A DNA stretch of 64,000 bases from an uncultured Clostridium sp. (GTDB lineage Bacteria; Bacillota; Clostridia; Lachnospirales; Lachnospiraceae), in the NCBI GenBank assembly GCA_937902905.1, contig CALELW010000112.1, positions 5,348-69,347 of the forward strand, given 5' to 3'. Below are positions 7,824 through 16,311 of the stretch, in pieces (positions within the stretch are counted from its first letter, which is position 1; every line of letters begins with the position of its first letter). Under the pieces are notes generated by a model. The model was not told the DNA's origin and ran no database searches. It worked only from the letters and a program-made list of their open reading frames with translations. The position numbers were made by a program, and so were the translations under genes.

Positions 7824-9059
7824 TTATTCTGCAAATGCCTTGAAAATCAATACAGCATTGTGTCCACCAAATCCAAGAGAGTTACTCAGTGCTACATCAA
7901 CTTTTGTCTCAACGGCTTCTTTCGGACAATCCAAATCACATTCCGGATCCTGATTTACAAGACCAATATTGGCATGTACATAGTTTTCCATAATAGATTT
8001 CACACAAGTAATTGCCTCAACACCACCGGCAGCACCAAGCAGATGTCCTACCATGGATTTTGTTGAATTAACTTTACACTGGTAAGCAGCATCTCCCATC
8101 GCAAGTTTAATTGCTTTGGTCTCGAATGCATCATTCATATGTGTGCTGGTTCCGTGTGCATTGATATAATCAATATCTTCCGGTTTGATGCCCGCATCTT
8201 TAATTGCAAACTCAATTGCTTTTGCATCGCCGCTTCCGTCGTCAATCGGTGCTGTCAGATGATGTGCATCACTCGTTGCACCATAACCAACAACTTCTGC
8301 GTAAATATGAGCACCACGTGCTTTGGCATGCTCTAATTCTTCAAGAACTAAAATACCGGCACCTTCACCCATAACAAATCCACCACGGTCTACATCAAAC
8401 GGAATCGAAGCTCTTTTCGGGTCATCTGTTGTATTCAACGCATTCAATCCGGTAAATCCGGCAACACCAAGCTCGGTAATCGCACCTTCTGAACCACCGG
8501 CAACCATAACATCTGCCTCACCATACTGAATGGAGCGGAATCCCTCACCGATACAGTGAGTACCTGTTGCACAAGCTGTTACTACGTTGATATTTTTACC
8601 TTTTAATCCAAACTGAATTGAAATGTTTCCAGCTGCCATATTGGAAATGAGCATCGGAATCATAAGTGGAGCTACACGGTTTGGTCCCTTTGTCAAAATT
8701 TTCTCATAGTTTCTCTGCACACACTGAAGACTTCCGGTTCCACAACCAACGCTGCATCCTACCATAAATGGGTCTTCTTTTTCCATATCCAGTCCGCTGT
8801 CTTCGAGTGCTTCTTTTGCAGCTACAACCGCATACTGTGCAAAGTCTTCCATACGGCGGGCGGATTTTTTATCCATTGCAATCGTCGGATCAAAATCTTT
8901 AACCTCTGCAGCCAAATGTGCTTTGTAATCGGTTGTGTCAAACTTCGTAATTGGTCCGATTCCAACGGTTCCTTTTTTTACATTTTCCCAAAAATCTTTC
9001 ACATTATTTCCGATTGGGGTTACTGCACCCATACCGGTAACTACAACTCGTCTACTCAT
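7824..9059 (-). CDS. fabF: 3-oxoacyl-[ACP] synthase II
   Basis: A 411-aa ketoacyl synthase that elongates acyl-ACP with malonyl-ACP. The start MSRRVVV follows GGAGGAAAGA. The active-site Cys is in VVTACATGTHCIG; the two catalytic His lie in INAHGTSTHMND and KSMVGHLLGAAG. The FGFGGHNA-type glycine loop appears as LGFGGHNAVL. It overlaps nothing and lies 20 bases after fabG in the operon. Assignment to FabF rather than FabB is the usual one for Firmicutes. Confidence 0.96.
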   Translation of the reverse strand: MSRRVVVTGMGAVTPIGNNVKDFWENVKKGTVGIGPITKFDTTDYKAHLAAEVKDFDPTIAMDKKSARRMEDFAQYAVVAAKEALEDSGLDMEKEDPFMVGCSVGCGTGSLQCVQRNYEKILTKGPNRVAPLMIPMLISNMAAGNISIQFGLKGKNINVVTACATGTHCIGEGFRSIQYGEADVMVAGGSEGAITELGVAGFTGLNALNTTDDPKRASIPFDVDRGGFVMGEGAGILVLEELEHAKARGAHIYAEVVGYGATSDAHHLTAPIDDGSGDAKAIEFAIKDAGIKPEDIDYINAHGTSTHMNDAFETKAIKLAMGDAAYQCKVNSTKSMVGHLLGAAGGVEAITCVKSIMENYVHANIGLVNQDPECDLDCPKEAVETKVDVALSNSLGFGGHNAVLIFKAFAE

Positions 9060-9079
9060 TCTTTCCTCCATTCATTTTG

Positions 9080-9823
9080 TTACATCGCAATACCGCCATC
9101 GACACACAATACCTGTCCGGTAATGTATTTCGCACGGTCAGATGCTAAAAATACAACTGCTTCCGCTACGTCTTCTACCGTACCAAAGGCACCAAGCGGA
9201 ATCGTTTTACATGCTTCTTCTTTTACCGCATCCGAAAGCTTGTCCGTCATCTCTGTCGCGATAAATCCGGGTGCTACTGCATTTACTGTGATACCACGGG
9301 ATGACAATTCCTTTGCTGTCGCTTTGGTAAGACCGATTACACCAGCCTTGGAAGCGGAATAATTTGCCTGTCCCATATTACCGATAATACCGGATACGGA
9401 AGCCATATTAATAATGCGTCCCTGACGCTGTTTCATCATCGGACGTGTCACAAATTTAATGCCATTGAATACACCGGCAAGATTTGTCTGGATTACATCC
9501 TGAAATTCCTCTTCTGACATTTTCATAATCAGATTATCTCTTGTAATTCCGGCATTATTTACTAAAATATCAATTCTTCCATATTCTTTTACTACGCCGC
9601 AAAAAAATTCTTTTGCCTGCTCAAAATCGCTGACATTGCACTGAATGGCTTTTGCTTTTCCGCCATCTTTTTCAATCTCAGAAACAACCTCGTCGGCGCG
9701 CTCTTTGGAACCATTGTAATTAACAATTACCGTTGCACCTTCGCGGGCAAGCGCTTTTGCAGTTGCTCTTCCGATTCCTCTGCTGGCACCGGTAACGACT
9801 GCTATTTTGTCCTGTAATAACAT
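9080..9823 (-). CDS. fabG: 3-oxoacyl-[ACP] reductase
   Basis: A 247-aa short-chain dehydrogenase that reduces 3-oxoacyl-ACP with NADPH. The cofactor loop is [11 protein letters not shown] (residues 10-20), the NNAG motif is at about 87, and the catalytic Ser-Tyr-Lys are in NMASVSGI and YSASKAG. Full length for the family. It sits between fabD and fabF in the same operon. Confidence 0.96.
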   Translation of the reverse strand: MLLQDKIAVVTGASRGIGRATAKALAREGATVIVNYNGSKERADEVVSEIEKDGGKAKAIQCNVSDFEQAKEFFCGVVKEYGRIDILVNNAGITRDNLIMKMSEEEFQDVIQTNLAGVFNGIKFVTRPMMKQRQGRIINMASVSGIIGNMGQANYSASKAGVIGLTKATAKELSSRGITVNAVAPGFIATEMTDKLSDAVKEEACKTIPLGAFGTVEDVAEAVVFLASDRAKYITGQVLCVDGGIAM

Positions 9824-9845
9824 ACTGCCTCTCTTTCATAAAGCA

Positions 9846-10778
9846 CTATTTGAGTGCTTCTACAACCTTGTCTATATCTTCCATTGTTGCCACATTATAT
9901 GTAGTCAGTTCCTTGCCAATGGCTTTGGCTATTTTTTTATTAAATCCTGCCAATGTTCTTCCCGGTCCAATCTCGATAAAAGTATCAACACCGTTTTCTA
10001 CCATTTTTTCCACTGACTGCTGCCAGCGTACCGAATGGCTGACCTGACTTACAAGACGAGGCAGAATGTCTGCCTGCTCTGTAATATAGGAAGCGTCTAC
10101 ATTTGCCACATAAGGAATCTGCGGTTTTTCAATCGTAAGTTCTTTTAATACGGCCTCTAATTTTTCACCGGCTCCTGCAAGAAGGCTTGAGTGAAATGGT
10201 CCGCTTACATTTAAAAGAACGGCTCTTTTTGCTCCGGCTTCTTTTAATTTGTCTGCTGCCTGTTTTACCTGTTCAGTCTCTCCGGAAATTACAATCTGTC
10301 CCGGACAGTTATAGTTTGCGACCTGAACTTTGTCAAACTCTTCAATATTTTTATCAATCTCTGCGGCGTCCATACCAAGAATCGCTGCCATACCGCCTTC
10401 TCCGGCCGGCACTTCTTCCTGCATGAAAATACCACGTTTGCGAACTGCTTTTGCAGCATCTACAAAATTCATAGAACCTGCTGCTACTAACGCACAGTAT
10501 TCACCAAGGCTAAGTCCGGCTGCCACATCCGCCTTTACACCTCTGGTTTTCAATTCTTCCATAATTGCCACACTAGTTGTAAGAAGACATACCTGCGTAA
10601 ATTCTGTAATATTAATGTCATTGTTTTCTTCAAAGCAAAGTGCTTTCAAGTCCAAATCAACTGCCTTAGATGCCTGTTCAAACACATCTTTTGCCACTGC
10701 CGAATTTTCATAAACATTTTGTCCCATTCCTACCACCTGTGCTCCCTGTCCGGGGAAGACAAATGCAATTTTACCCAT
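9846..10778 (-). CDS. fabD: Malonyl-CoA:[ACP] transacylase
   Basis: A 310-aa acyltransferase that loads malonyl groups onto ACP. The FPGQGAQ motif (residues 8-14) and the nucleophile elbow GLSLGEYCAL are present, with the catalytic His in VSGPFHSSLL. It lies downstream of acpP with a structured 146-base gap. In many Clostridia fabK (enoyl reductase) sits between acpP and fabD; it is absent here. Confidence 0.96.
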   Translation of the reverse strand: MGKIAFVFPGQGAQVVGMGQNVYENSAVAKDVFEQASKAVDLDLKALCFEENNDINITEFTQVCLLTTSVAIMEELKTRGVKADVAAGLSLGEYCALVAAGSMNFVDAAKAVRKRGIFMQEEVPAGEGGMAAILGMDAAEIDKNIEEFDKVQVANYNCPGQIVISGETEQVKQAADKLKEAGAKRAVLLNVSGPFHSSLLAGAGEKLEAVLKELTIEKPQIPYVANVDASYITEQADILPRLVSQVSHSVRWQQSVEKMVENGVDTFIEIGPGRTLAGFNKKIAKAIGKELTTYNVATMEDIDKVVEALK

Positions 10779-10831
10779 AGTTCTATCCTAGCCTTTCTGT
10801 CGTCATTCTCTCATCATTGGTGCATATACAT

Positions 10832-10923
10832 TGCACTCTAAAACATTGACACCAAGAGAAGCGGACTATGTCTAACTTTCTTGGTGTCAATCTTGACCTG
10901 TTTATCAGGTTATGTGCAATTGT
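10832..10923 (-). promoter_or_regulatory. Structured acpP-fabD intergenic region
   Basis: A perfect 13-bp stem, ATTGACACCAAGA paired with TCTTGGTGTCAAT, lies inside an outer ATTGCAC/GTGCAAT pairing, with a small CCTG/CAGG hairpin beside it. There is no clear U-tract on the minus strand. It may be a processing or partial-termination site that keeps acpP mRNA in excess over fabD. Confidence 0.45.
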
Positions 10924-10924
10924 T

Positions 10925-11155
10925 TTACTCTACACCTTTGCTCTTTAAGAAATTAATTACGTCGCCTACTGTGTTGATGCTTTCCAAATCATCCGTAGGA
11001 ATCTCAACATCATACTCCTCTTCAAGAGCCATGATCAATTCATAGAGATCAAGAGAATCTGCTCCCAAATCATCTTTGAAAGAAGATGCTTCTGTGATGC
11101 TGTCTGCATCTACGCTCAACTGATCTGCGATAAGTTCCTGCATTTTTTCTAACAT
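10925..11155 (-). CDS. acpP: Acyl carrier protein
   Basis: A 76-aa acidic four-helix protein that carries acyl chains on 4'-phosphopantetheine. The attachment Ser lies in the GADSLDLYE motif. It is the first gene of the leftward fab operon and has a near-consensus promoter. Length and charge are typical. Confidence 0.97.
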   Translation of the reverse strand: MLEKMQELIADQLSVDADSITEASSFKDDLGADSLDLYELIMALEEEYDVEIPTDDLESINTVGDVINFLKSKGVE

Positions 11156-11196
11156 AATACGATTTCTCCTTTTTACTTAAATTCTTTTTTTATTCG

Positions 11197-11215
11197 TTCA
11201 AAATTACACTTTGAA
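11197..11215. promoter_or_regulatory. Candidate operator in the acpP leader
   Basis: The inverted repeat TTCAAA-N7-TTTGAA lies just downstream of the acpP promoter. Its position and AT-rich half-sites resemble operators of MarR-type fatty-acid regulators such as FabT, but the match is loose. Confidence 0.35.
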
Positions 11216-11224
11216 TCACCATGT

Positions 11225-11253
11225 ATTGTAGCGTATCCACATACGTTTGTCAA
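11225..11253 (-). promoter_or_regulatory. Sigma-A promoter of the acpP-fab operon
   Basis: TTGACA, 17 bases, TACAAT on the minus strand, about 70 bases upstream of the acpP start. Confidence 0.75.
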
Positions 11254-11264
11254 GATTTTTCCAT

Positions 11265-11561
11265 TTATATAAACTGGAGTACAAAACAAACCACGGCTGC
11301 CAGAGTAAGCAGCACATAAAAAACGATTGCTTTCTTCCTCTCCGGATAGGCTTTCAGGGCATTTAAAACAAACAGCACAATAACAATTCCAAGTTCTGTT
11401 TTTAACATCCAGCCCTTATTCATCCCCATGCTCGCATCGATAATGATAAAGATTAACAATAGGGCGGTCAGTATACTTTGTAAAATCATGAGCACTTTTT
11501 CTTTCTGTCTCATAAGTCCCCATGCGCCCGCCATATCCTGCGAAAATTTTCTATCTGCCAT
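11265..11561 (-). CDS. Small membrane protein of unknown function, three predicted helices
   Basis: A 98-aa protein with hydrophobic segments at about residues 23-42, 53-68 and 78-97 and a soluble N-terminus (MADRKFSQDMAGAWGLMRQK). It starts after AAAGGAGAAAATAA-ATG. It lies between the acpP promoter and a hairpin at 11586. No family is recognised. Confidence 0.65.
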   Translation of the reverse strand: MADRKFSQDMAGAWGLMRQKEKVLMILQSILTALLLIFIIIDASMGMNKGWMLKTELGIVIVLFVLNALKAYPERKKAIVFYVLLTLAAVVCFVLQFI

Positions 11562-11585
11562 TTATTTTCTCCTTTCCTATAGAAA

Positions 11586-11617
11586 ATGCCTGCATCCACT
11601 TTATTTGTAAATGCAGG
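11586..11617 (-). terminator. Hairpin between tRNA-Thr and the small membrane protein gene
   Basis: TGCCTGCAT pairs with ATGCAGGCA and is followed by TTTTCT on the minus strand. It probably ends the tRNA transcript. Confidence 0.6.
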
Positions 11618-11667
11618 CAATTCCGTAGTATTATACAAAATAGTATAGTGTAAATTTTAAAAAAGGA

Positions 11668-11740
11668 AGCTTCGAAAGGGACTTGAACCCTCGACCCCTT
11701 CATTACGAGTGAAGTGCTCTACCGACTGAGCTATCGAAGC
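11668..11740 (-). tRNA. tRNA-Thr (anticodon CGT)
   Basis: The minus strand folds as a full cloverleaf: acceptor GCTTCGA/TCGAAGC, D-stem GCTC/GAGC, anticodon stem CTTCA/TGAAG with loop CTCGTAA, and T-loop TTCAAGT. CCA is not encoded. A consensus promoter lies just upstream. It reads ACG threonine codons. Confidence 0.95.
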
Positions 11741-11765
11741 ACACGGTGTATAACCGACAGAATAT

Positions 11766-11794
11766 ATAATACACATTCCTAATTTTTTTGTCAA
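11766..11794 (-). promoter_or_regulatory. Promoter of tRNA-Thr
   Basis: TTGACA, 17 bases, TATTAT on the minus strand, about 25 bases before the mature tRNA. Confidence 0.75.
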
Positions 11795-11910
11795 GTAATT
11801 CATTCATACTTTTGGTCATTTTTTCAAATAAACAGGGACACCACCGGCACATAAAAAGCAAGTCCTGCCCTCATGCACCGGTAGTGCTCTCCTAATCCTA
11901 ATACCTTACA

Positions 11911-13953
11911 TTACTTTGTAAGCAGCATCATAATCTCATTGCTTCGATTAATAAACTCTGTCATCTTATCTGCCTGCAATGGCTGGTGGCTAATCATCGC
12001 TAAGTCATAAAGCTGTTTGCAGAACATATCGCTGTGCTCGCCGTCTTTGTTCGCCAGCAGATACTGAACCAAATCGTTGTTTGCATTCAGAACAAGCGTC
12101 TGTCCGACATCCGGCAGTTCCATGCCTCCCATGCCATTTGCGGAATACATCTTCATCATATCCTGCATTCTTCTTGCCTCTTCAGACAAGGTAATCATAG
12201 AAGAAACTTTATCATTTTTCAATTTCTCCACTTTAACCTCTAACTGGTCTTTTCCGGTTGCTTTGCGGAACAACTCTTTCAAAGTCTCGGTATCTTCTTT
12301 CAGTTTTTCCTCATCGCCTTCTTCTTTGAAAGCATCCGTCAAATCTGCATCAATTCTCTGGAATTTCACATCATCATCGCCGGCTTCCAATGCCGATACA
12401 AATGGCTGGTCAATATTATGAAGAAGAACAACCGCATTCATATCCTGCTCACGGAACATCTTCACATACTGGCTCTGCTGCTGCAAATCGGTGACATAAT
12501 AAACAATCTTCTTTGGTGCCTCTGTCTCTTCTGAAGATTTCTCATCCTCTTTGCCTTCTTCGACCACTTCTACCTCTACTTCCGGCTCCGGAATTGTCTC
12601 CAAATATTCTTTTAATGTGCTGTATTTGTCATCCAAATCCTTGAACAAAACATAATCTTTAATTTTCTCTTTAAATTTCTCGTCCTTTAAGCAGCCAAAT
12701 TTGATAAATGGACTGATATCATCCCAGTATTTTTCGTAATTCTCGCGGTCTGTTTTGCACATACCGGAAAGTTTATCTGCCACTTTTTTCGTAATATAAT
12801 CCGAAATCTTCTTTACAAAACCATCATTCTGCAAAGCACTACGGCTTACATTCAATGGCAGATCCGGACAGTCAATAACACCCTTTAACAACATCAAAAA
12901 TTCCGGAATTACTTCCTTAATATTATCTGCAATAAATACTTGGTTGTTATATAACTTAATCATGCCCTCAACATTCTCATACTCCAAGTTTACTTTCGGG
13001 AAGTACAAGATACCTTTTAAGTTAAACGGATAATCCATATTCAAATGAATCCAGAACAACGGCTCACGGTAATCGTTAAATACTTTGCGGTAAAATGTCT
13101 TGTATTCCTCTTCGGTACACTCATTTGGATGTTTTGCCCAAAGTGGGTGCGTATCACTAATGGATACCGGGCGTTTCAAAATTTTGGCCTTTTTAACCGG
13201 CTCTTTTGCTTCTTCGCCCTCTTTTTTGTCATCCTCTTTTGGCTCTTCCACAATTTCCTCAATAACCGTATCTTCCTCTGTCACTTCTTCACTCGGAATT
13301 GTCTCATACTCCGGCTCAGCATTTGCCTTTGTAAGGAAAATTTCAACCGGCATAAAGGAACAATATTTATCAAGCACTTCACGAACACGGTATTCGTTGG
13401 CAAATTCGTAACTGTCCTCATTTAAATGCAGAATAATCTGGGTACCTACTGTATCTTTATCGGATGGTCCCATCTCGAACGTCAAACCGCCGTCAGACTC
13501 CCAATGGACCGCTTCGGAACCTTCTTTATAAGAAAGGGTATGAATCTCTGCTGAGTCCGCTACCATAAATACAGAGTAAAAACCAAGACCAAAATGTCCG
13601 ATAATCTGCTCCTCATTTGCTTTATCTTTGTATTTCTCCAAGAAATCAGCAGCACCGGAAAAAGCAATCTGATTGATATACTCTTTCACTTCATCTGCAG
13701 TCATACCAAGTCCATTATCGGTAAAGGTAATCGTTTTATCTTCCGGATTTACTTCCACGTCGATTTTTGCTTTATAATTATCCGGCAGGGAAGTCTCGCT
13801 CATAAGATCTAACTTCTTCAATTTGGTAATTGCATCACAAGCATTACTTACAACCTCACGGATAAAAATATCATGGTCTGAATACAGCCATTTCTTAATA
13901 ATCGGGAATATGTTTTCTGAATTAATCGCTAAATTTCCTTGTTCATTCGTCAT
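11911..13953 (-). CDS. htpG: Molecular chaperone HtpG (Hsp90) with acidic linkers
   Basis: A 680-aa bacterial Hsp90, an ATP-dependent chaperone. The start MTNEQGN follows GGAGGTTGATAAC. The GHKL ATP site is seen as EVVSNACDA, TFTDNGLGM and IGHFGLGFYS. E. coli HtpG is 624 aa. The extra length here is mostly two charged stretches: an acidic Glu/Lys linker between the N and middle domains (about residues 211-256) and a second between the middle and C domains (about 453-481). A CIRCE element and a strong promoter lie upstream, next to attL of the prophage. Confidence 0.96.
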   Translation of the reverse strand: MTNEQGNLAINSENIFPIIKKWLYSDHDIFIREVVSNACDAITKLKKLDLMSETSLPDNYKAKIDVEVNPEDKTITFTDNGLGMTADEVKEYINQIAFSGAADFLEKYKDKANEEQIIGHFGLGFYSVFMVADSAEIHTLSYKEGSEAVHWESDGGLTFEMGPSDKDTVGTQIILHLNEDSYEFANEYRVREVLDKYCSFMPVEIFLTKANAEPEYETIPSEEVTEEDTVIEEIVEEPKEDDKKEGEEAKEPVKKAKILKRPVSISDTHPLWAKHPNECTEEEYKTFYRKVFNDYREPLFWIHLNMDYPFNLKGILYFPKVNLEYENVEGMIKLYNNQVFIADNIKEVIPEFLMLLKGVIDCPDLPLNVSRSALQNDGFVKKISDYITKKVADKLSGMCKTDRENYEKYWDDISPFIKFGCLKDEKFKEKIKDYVLFKDLDDKYSTLKEYLETIPEPEVEVEVVEEGKEDEKSSEETEAPKKIVYYVTDLQQQSQYVKMFREQDMNAVVLLHNIDQPFVSALEAGDDDVKFQRIDADLTDAFKEEGDEEKLKEDTETLKELFRKATGKDQLEVKVEKLKNDKVSSMITLSEEARRMQDMMKMYSANGMGGMELPDVGQTLVLNANNDLVQYLLANKDGEHSDMFCKQLYDLAMISHQPLQADKMTEFINRSNEIMMLLTK

Positions 13954-13991
13954 GTTATCAACCTCCAATTAGTAATTCAATCTTGTTCTAA

Positions 13992-14020
13992 CAGATATGA
14001 TAACGCTGCCACAATCGAAT
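13992..14020 (-). promoter_or_regulatory. Sigma-A promoter of htpG
   Basis: Minus strand TTGACA, 17 bases, TATCAT. It lies immediately downstream of the CIRCE element and wholly on the host side of attL, so it survives prophage insertion. Confidence 0.8.
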
Positions 14021-14032
14021 GTCAAGAAAAAT

Positions 14033-14059
14033 TTAGCACTCATTCAAGTCGACTGCTAA
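14033..14059. promoter_or_regulatory. CIRCE operator (HrcA-binding site) of htpG
   Basis: TTAGCACTC-N9-GACTGCTAA matches the CIRCE consensus TTAGCACTC-N9-GAGTGCTAA at 17 of 18 arm positions with exact spacing. It sits just upstream of the htpG -35 box. All but its first three bases lie within the 26-bp prophage attachment core. Confidence 0.85.
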
Positions 14060-14061
14060 CA
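14036..14061. repeat. attL: left copy of the 26-bp attachment core
   Basis: The 26-bp sequence starting GCACTCATTCAAGTC is repeated exactly at 48085-48110. Bases on either side differ, so the repeat is exactly 26 bp. The integrase gene is 140 bases away. Confidence 0.93.
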
Positions 14062-14153
14062 GGTCTTGTTTTCTTTCTTATATTCCCTCAAACCTACCAT
14101 TTTACGTCGTTTCTTCACTCCCACTTTTTTGCCTGATTTCTCATAATTTCTCA

Positions 14154-14200
14154 TTTTACTTCATAATTTTCTATATTTTGAAGTAAAAAATGAAGTAAAA
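14154..14200. repeat. Left arm-type integrase sites
   Basis: TGAAGTAAAA occurs at 14179-14188 and 14191-14200, and inverted (TTTTACTTCA) at 14154-14163. The same motif is paired near the right end (48009-48029). Their symmetric placement around the core suggests integrase arm-binding sites. Confidence 0.6.
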
Positions 14201-14202
14201 TA

Positions 14203-15396
14203 TCAAACGATCAGGCGAATGTTTTCTGTTTTTTTCATTTCCTCCCTGCTTCTTTCCGGCGATACATGGTTATACACTTCCATCGTCACATTGATGCTGT
14301 TATGACCCATGATATATTGTAATACTTTCACATCCATACCACTTTCTGCCATGCGCGTACACGCTGTATGTCTCAATATGTGCGCGGATATTTTAGGGAG
14401 TCTTTCTTCACAGTCTTTTACTGTCTTGTTGTAGCTGTTCACGATATTATACAGCACATTATTAACCGCCGAGGGCATGATAGGCGCACGTCTTTTTGTA
14501 GTAAAGCAAAAGCCACGATATCCGTCAATGATTTCTTTGCTTGTTGTACCGTGCATAATCTGACGTTGTTTTTGTATCAGTAATTCACGCCGCACTTCTT
14601 TTGTCATCGGTATCACCCTTGTGCCCGATTTCGTTTTCGGCGCCTCTGCATACAGTTTATACTTTCCATCAACCTTTCTGTACACAAGCTGATGATTCAC
14701 GTTTATCTCTTCCTTGTCAAAGTCTACATCTGACCAGGTGAGGCCTATCAGTTCACCGCATCGCAAACCCGTTTTCAGTGCAGTCTTTATCATTGGTAAG
14801 TGTTTTGCGTATATTGTACTGCTACCTATATAATTAACAAATTCCCGTTCCTGAGACCTTGATAACGCCACTCGTTCCCTTGCGTCATCCTTTCTAAATT
14901 CTTTTACACAGCCAGTGCAAGGATTTTTTCGTATCAAGTCATCTGCCAGCGCCAAATCAAAAGCAGGAACCAGTATTCCATTAAATGTACAAATCGTCGA
15001 GTACTTTAAGCCTCGCTCTGAAAAGTTTTTGTATAGCTTTAATATATCACTTTTTACAATTTTCCCGACTTGTTTATTTCCCAGCGGTGTGTTTTTGATA
15101 TTGTTGTTCCACAAATTCGTATAGTTCTGACGCGTTGAATATCTTATATTTGCTTTCAATGATAAATACCTGTCAAACAACTGATTTAATGTTATTGTTG
15201 CCCCATAGGTGTCAATGTGGTCTTCTAGGTCTCTTATTGCTTCTCGCTTTTTCTTGCGTAAGTCAGACAGATTCTTTGCGTATATGGATTTTCTTTCGCC
15301 CTGCAAATCTGTGTACTGGTATACATATCTGCCGTCTTTCCTTTGGCTTTCTCCTTTTTGGAGTACCCTTCCTTTGTTGTCTTTTCGTCTTACCAT
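14203..15396 (-). CDS. int: Phage tyrosine-recombinase integrase
   Basis: A 397-aa site-specific recombinase that integrates and excises the prophage at the 26-bp core. An N-terminal arm-binding domain (YVYQYTDLQGERKSIYAKNL) is followed by a SAM-like core-binding domain. In the catalytic domain the first Arg is in TGLRCGELIGLTW, the H-x-x-R in HILRHTACTR, then GHNS and the nucleophile Tyr in MEVYNHV. It starts after GGAGAGGAAACGAAA-ATG. It is the last gene of the leftward early operon, next to attL. Confidence 0.96.
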   Translation of the reverse strand: MVRRKDNKGRVLQKGESQRKDGRYVYQYTDLQGERKSIYAKNLSDLRKKKREAIRDLEDHIDTYGATITLNQLFDRYLSLKANIRYSTRQNYTNLWNNNIKNTPLGNKQVGKIVKSDILKLYKNFSERGLKYSTICTFNGILVPAFDLALADDLIRKNPCTGCVKEFRKDDARERVALSRSQEREFVNYIGSSTIYAKHLPMIKTALKTGLRCGELIGLTWSDVDFDKEEINVNHQLVYRKVDGKYKLYAEAPKTKSGTRVIPMTKEVRRELLIQKQRQIMHGTTSKEIIDGYRGFCFTTKRRAPIMPSAVNNVLYNIVNSYNKTVKDCEERLPKISAHILRHTACTRMAESGMDVKVLQYIMGHNSINVTMEVYNHVSPERSREEMKKTENIRLIV

Positions 15397-15428
15397 TTTC
15401 GTTTCCTCTCCTTTCCAGTGGTAAAAGA

Positions 15429-15472
15429 AAAGAGCATTGCACTTTTATAATCTCACAAATACAATGCTCTTT
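15429..15472 (-). terminator. Hairpin between xis and int
   Basis: AAAGAGCATTG pairs perfectly with CAATGCTCTTT around a 22-base loop and is followed on the minus strand by TTTTCTTTT. It may limit read-through from the early operon into int. Confidence 0.6.
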
Positions 15473-15509
15473 CAATACTTTTTGAAAGATTTTGAGAACT
15501 TATAGCAGA

Positions 15510-15716
15510 TTACAAAACTTCTAACTCTGCCAGATATTCTTCAAACTTCTTTCTTTTAATTAGCGTCACCGTTCCTTTCATCAGAACAAAGTTACAATCC
15601 GGGAGTTTTGCCAGCTCTCTAATCTTTGCCTCCCCTATGTTGCTGTAGGCTGCTGCCTCTTCGATTGATAGATTAACTTTCTTCCATACCGGTATTTTTT
15701 CTCTCATACTACTCAT
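15510..15716 (-). CDS. Excisionase-like winged-helix protein
   Basis: A 68-aa DNA-binding protein of the Tn916 Xis/HTH_17 type, which directs integrase toward excision. The helix-turn-helix is seen as LSIEEAAAYSNIGEAKIREL, followed by the wing and KKFEEYL. The start MSSMREK follows GGAGGGGAACGAT and overlaps the upstream gene's end by 8 bases. Its place directly before int fits. Confidence 0.8.
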   Translation of the reverse strand: MSSMREKIPVWKKVNLSIEEAAAYSNIGEAKIRELAKLPDCNFVLMKGTVTLIKRKKFEEYLAELEVL

Positions 15717-16308
15717 ATCGTTCCCCTCCAAAAATCTTCAACTGCTCCAATTCTTTTAACTGTTCCATCAACTCTCCATCATCATCCCATACCCGCGGTG
15801 AAAGCCCGACCGTTGACGTGTTGTTTTTCCACATTATCATATGTCCGGATAAAAGCGTCTTGTATGGTCCAATAATATCAAGGTCATCCGATGTTTTTGC
15901 CTCTTCGTCAATCAAGGAGCATAGGCCTTCGTTTACCGGGATAAGTTTCTCGCCTGTTGAAAATAGCCTGCTTAAAACGCCAAACTTTTCTTCTACCAAA
16001 AGATTCGTTTTTTCCAAATATTTTTCCGGTTCTTGCAACGCAAGCGCGAACCACGTGGAATCATCTATCAACTGCTGCCTTGTTCCATCGCTGTATATCC
16101 TAACACTCTCGTTTTTCGGCAAGTCACCAATTAACTCAACCAGCGCAGCCTTGGCGGAGTTAGTAAAGAATTTTGCTTCAACCATGACTGCCCAATAGCC
16201 GCCGACTATGTAATATATATTTGTGTTGTCCTCATGTCCGACTTGTAATGCATCTCTTTTGTATGCCTGTTTCAGTAAGCGCTTGAATACGGTTGTTTTA
16301 ATGAACAT
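15709..16308 (-). CDS. Phage early protein of unknown function
   Basis: A 199-aa soluble protein starting after GAGGAATGATAT-ATG. It has an alternating alpha/beta pattern with strands such as YYIVGGYWAVMVEAKFF and STVGLSPRVW, and ends with a short acidic helix. No family is recognised with certainty. It is translationally coupled to xis by an 8-base overlap and follows the HD gene by 3 bases. Confidence 0.7.
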   Translation of the reverse strand: MFIKTTVFKRLLKQAYKRDALQVGHEDNTNIYYIVGGYWAVMVEAKFFTNSAKAALVELIGDLPKNESVRIYSDGTRQQLIDDSTWFALALQEPEKYLEKTNLLVEEKFGVLSRLFSTGEKLIPVNEGLCSLIDEEAKTSDDLDIIGPYKTLLSGHMIMWKNNTSTVGLSPRVWDDDGELMEQLKELEQLKIFGGERYE

Positions 16309-16311
16309 ATA

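Noticed and set aside
11668..11740. tRNA-Thr as the phage attachment site
   Set aside because: No part of the tRNA is repeated at the right end; the exact 26-bp repeat is at htpG, 2.3 kb away.
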